64,000 bases of DNA from Blastomonas sp. AAP53 (GTDB taxonomy: Bacteria > Pseudomonadota > Alphaproteobacteria > Sphingomonadales > Sphingomonadaceae), in assembly GCF_000331245.1 (NCBI RefSeq), contig NZ_ANFZ01000002.1, positions 286,460-350,459 of the forward strand, in the 5' to 3' direction. Position 1 is the stretch's first letter. Each line of letters opens with the position of its first letter. A model generated the notes under the pieces. It ran no database searches. It was not told the DNA's origin and was given only the letters and a program-made list of their open reading frames with translations. Shown here piece after piece: positions 63,906 to 64,000 of this stretch. A program made the position numbers and the translations under genes.

Positions 63906-63946
63906 AGCGTTTGACCCGAATCGAAGTGCTCCATATACGCCCTTTC
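63889..63946 (+). promoter_or_regulatory. Strong rightward promoter with UP-like element at the window edge
   Basis: TTGACC (63911-63916), exactly 17 bp, then TATACG (63934-63939). An A-rich tract (gaaaaaaactgcaaaaag) lies immediately upstream of the -35 box, like the UP element of rRNA promoters. The gene it drives is beyond the right end; a ribosomal RNA operon is one possibility, not proven. Confidence 0.6.
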
Positions 63947-64000
63947 ACCGGACGGGACGCGGCGCCAACGCATCGCACTTTCGCCGGTCGCCAACATAGA

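Noticed and set aside
1..64000. CRISPR arrays or prophage structural genes
   Set aside because: No regularly spaced repeats, cas genes, capsid, terminase or tail genes were seen.

Overview
The window looks like a chromosomal segment of a sphingomonad (Alphaproteobacteria, Sphingomonadaceae; genus not resolved). The grounds are the GC-rich coding style, the lptC-lptA-lptB-rpoN block, a two-domain glycine-rich cold-shock protein, a very large TonB-dependent receptor, and a plant-polysaccharide locus of the kind seen in Caulobacter and sphingomonads. All assignments were read from the sequence by motif and family knowledge; no database search was run.

Layout. (1) 0-12.5 kb is ordinary chromosome: partial uracil-DNA glycosylase, a VOC protein, an SDR/acyl-CoA dehydrogenase pair, a TonB C-terminal-domain protein, a HigBA toxin-antitoxin pair, the cold-shock protein, TerC plus an RNase D-like exonuclease, LptC/LptA/LptB, sigma-54, a Lon N-terminal-like protein and a thioredoxin-TPR protein (YbbN type). 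(2) 12.7-26.0 kb is a 13.2-kb genomic island integrated at the 3' end of a tRNA-Gly(GCC) gene. It is bounded by a perfect 52-bp direct repeat. It carries a tyrosine integrase, a serine recombinase, a Doc/Fic protein with a HicA-like tail, a ribbon-helix-helix protein, a small HUH-type Rep-like protein, several unknown AT-rich genes, and a restriction-modification cassette with two C5 methyltransferases facing two mutually related PD-(D/E)XK nucleases. (3) 26.0-63.4 kb is a glucuronoarabinoxylan utilisation locus. (4) 63.35-64.0 kb holds no convincing gene. It has a cluster of TATAT-type motifs and a strong-looking rightward promoter at the edge.

How region 3 works together (inference from families). 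A TonB receptor takes up oligosaccharides. Periplasmic GH43 (two), GH3, GH2 and GH67 enzymes and two esterases strip and cut them. Three MFS transporters import the monomers. D-xylose can enter an isomerase route (XylA/XylB) or an oxidative Weimberg-type route (SDR dehydrogenase, SMP-30 lactonase, IlvD/EDD dehydratase, FAH-fold dehydratase, 2-oxoglutarate-semialdehyde dehydrogenase). A second, parallel set (Gfo/Idh/MocA dehydrogenase, AraD1-type dehydratase) probably handles L-arabinose. Released glucuronate is served by a hexuronate-type transporter and a mannonate dehydratase.

Regulation. Four near-identical palindromes of the form TGATAGCGCTACCA lie before the GH43-xylB-xylA operon, the TonB receptor, the divergent GH3/GH67 pair and the FAH-SDR-SMP30-MFS operon. 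They are probably the operators of the LacI-family regulator encoded at 58.0 kb. A second motif, ACTCAGA(C/G), recurs at three promoters and might belong to the GntR regulator at 40.2 kb.
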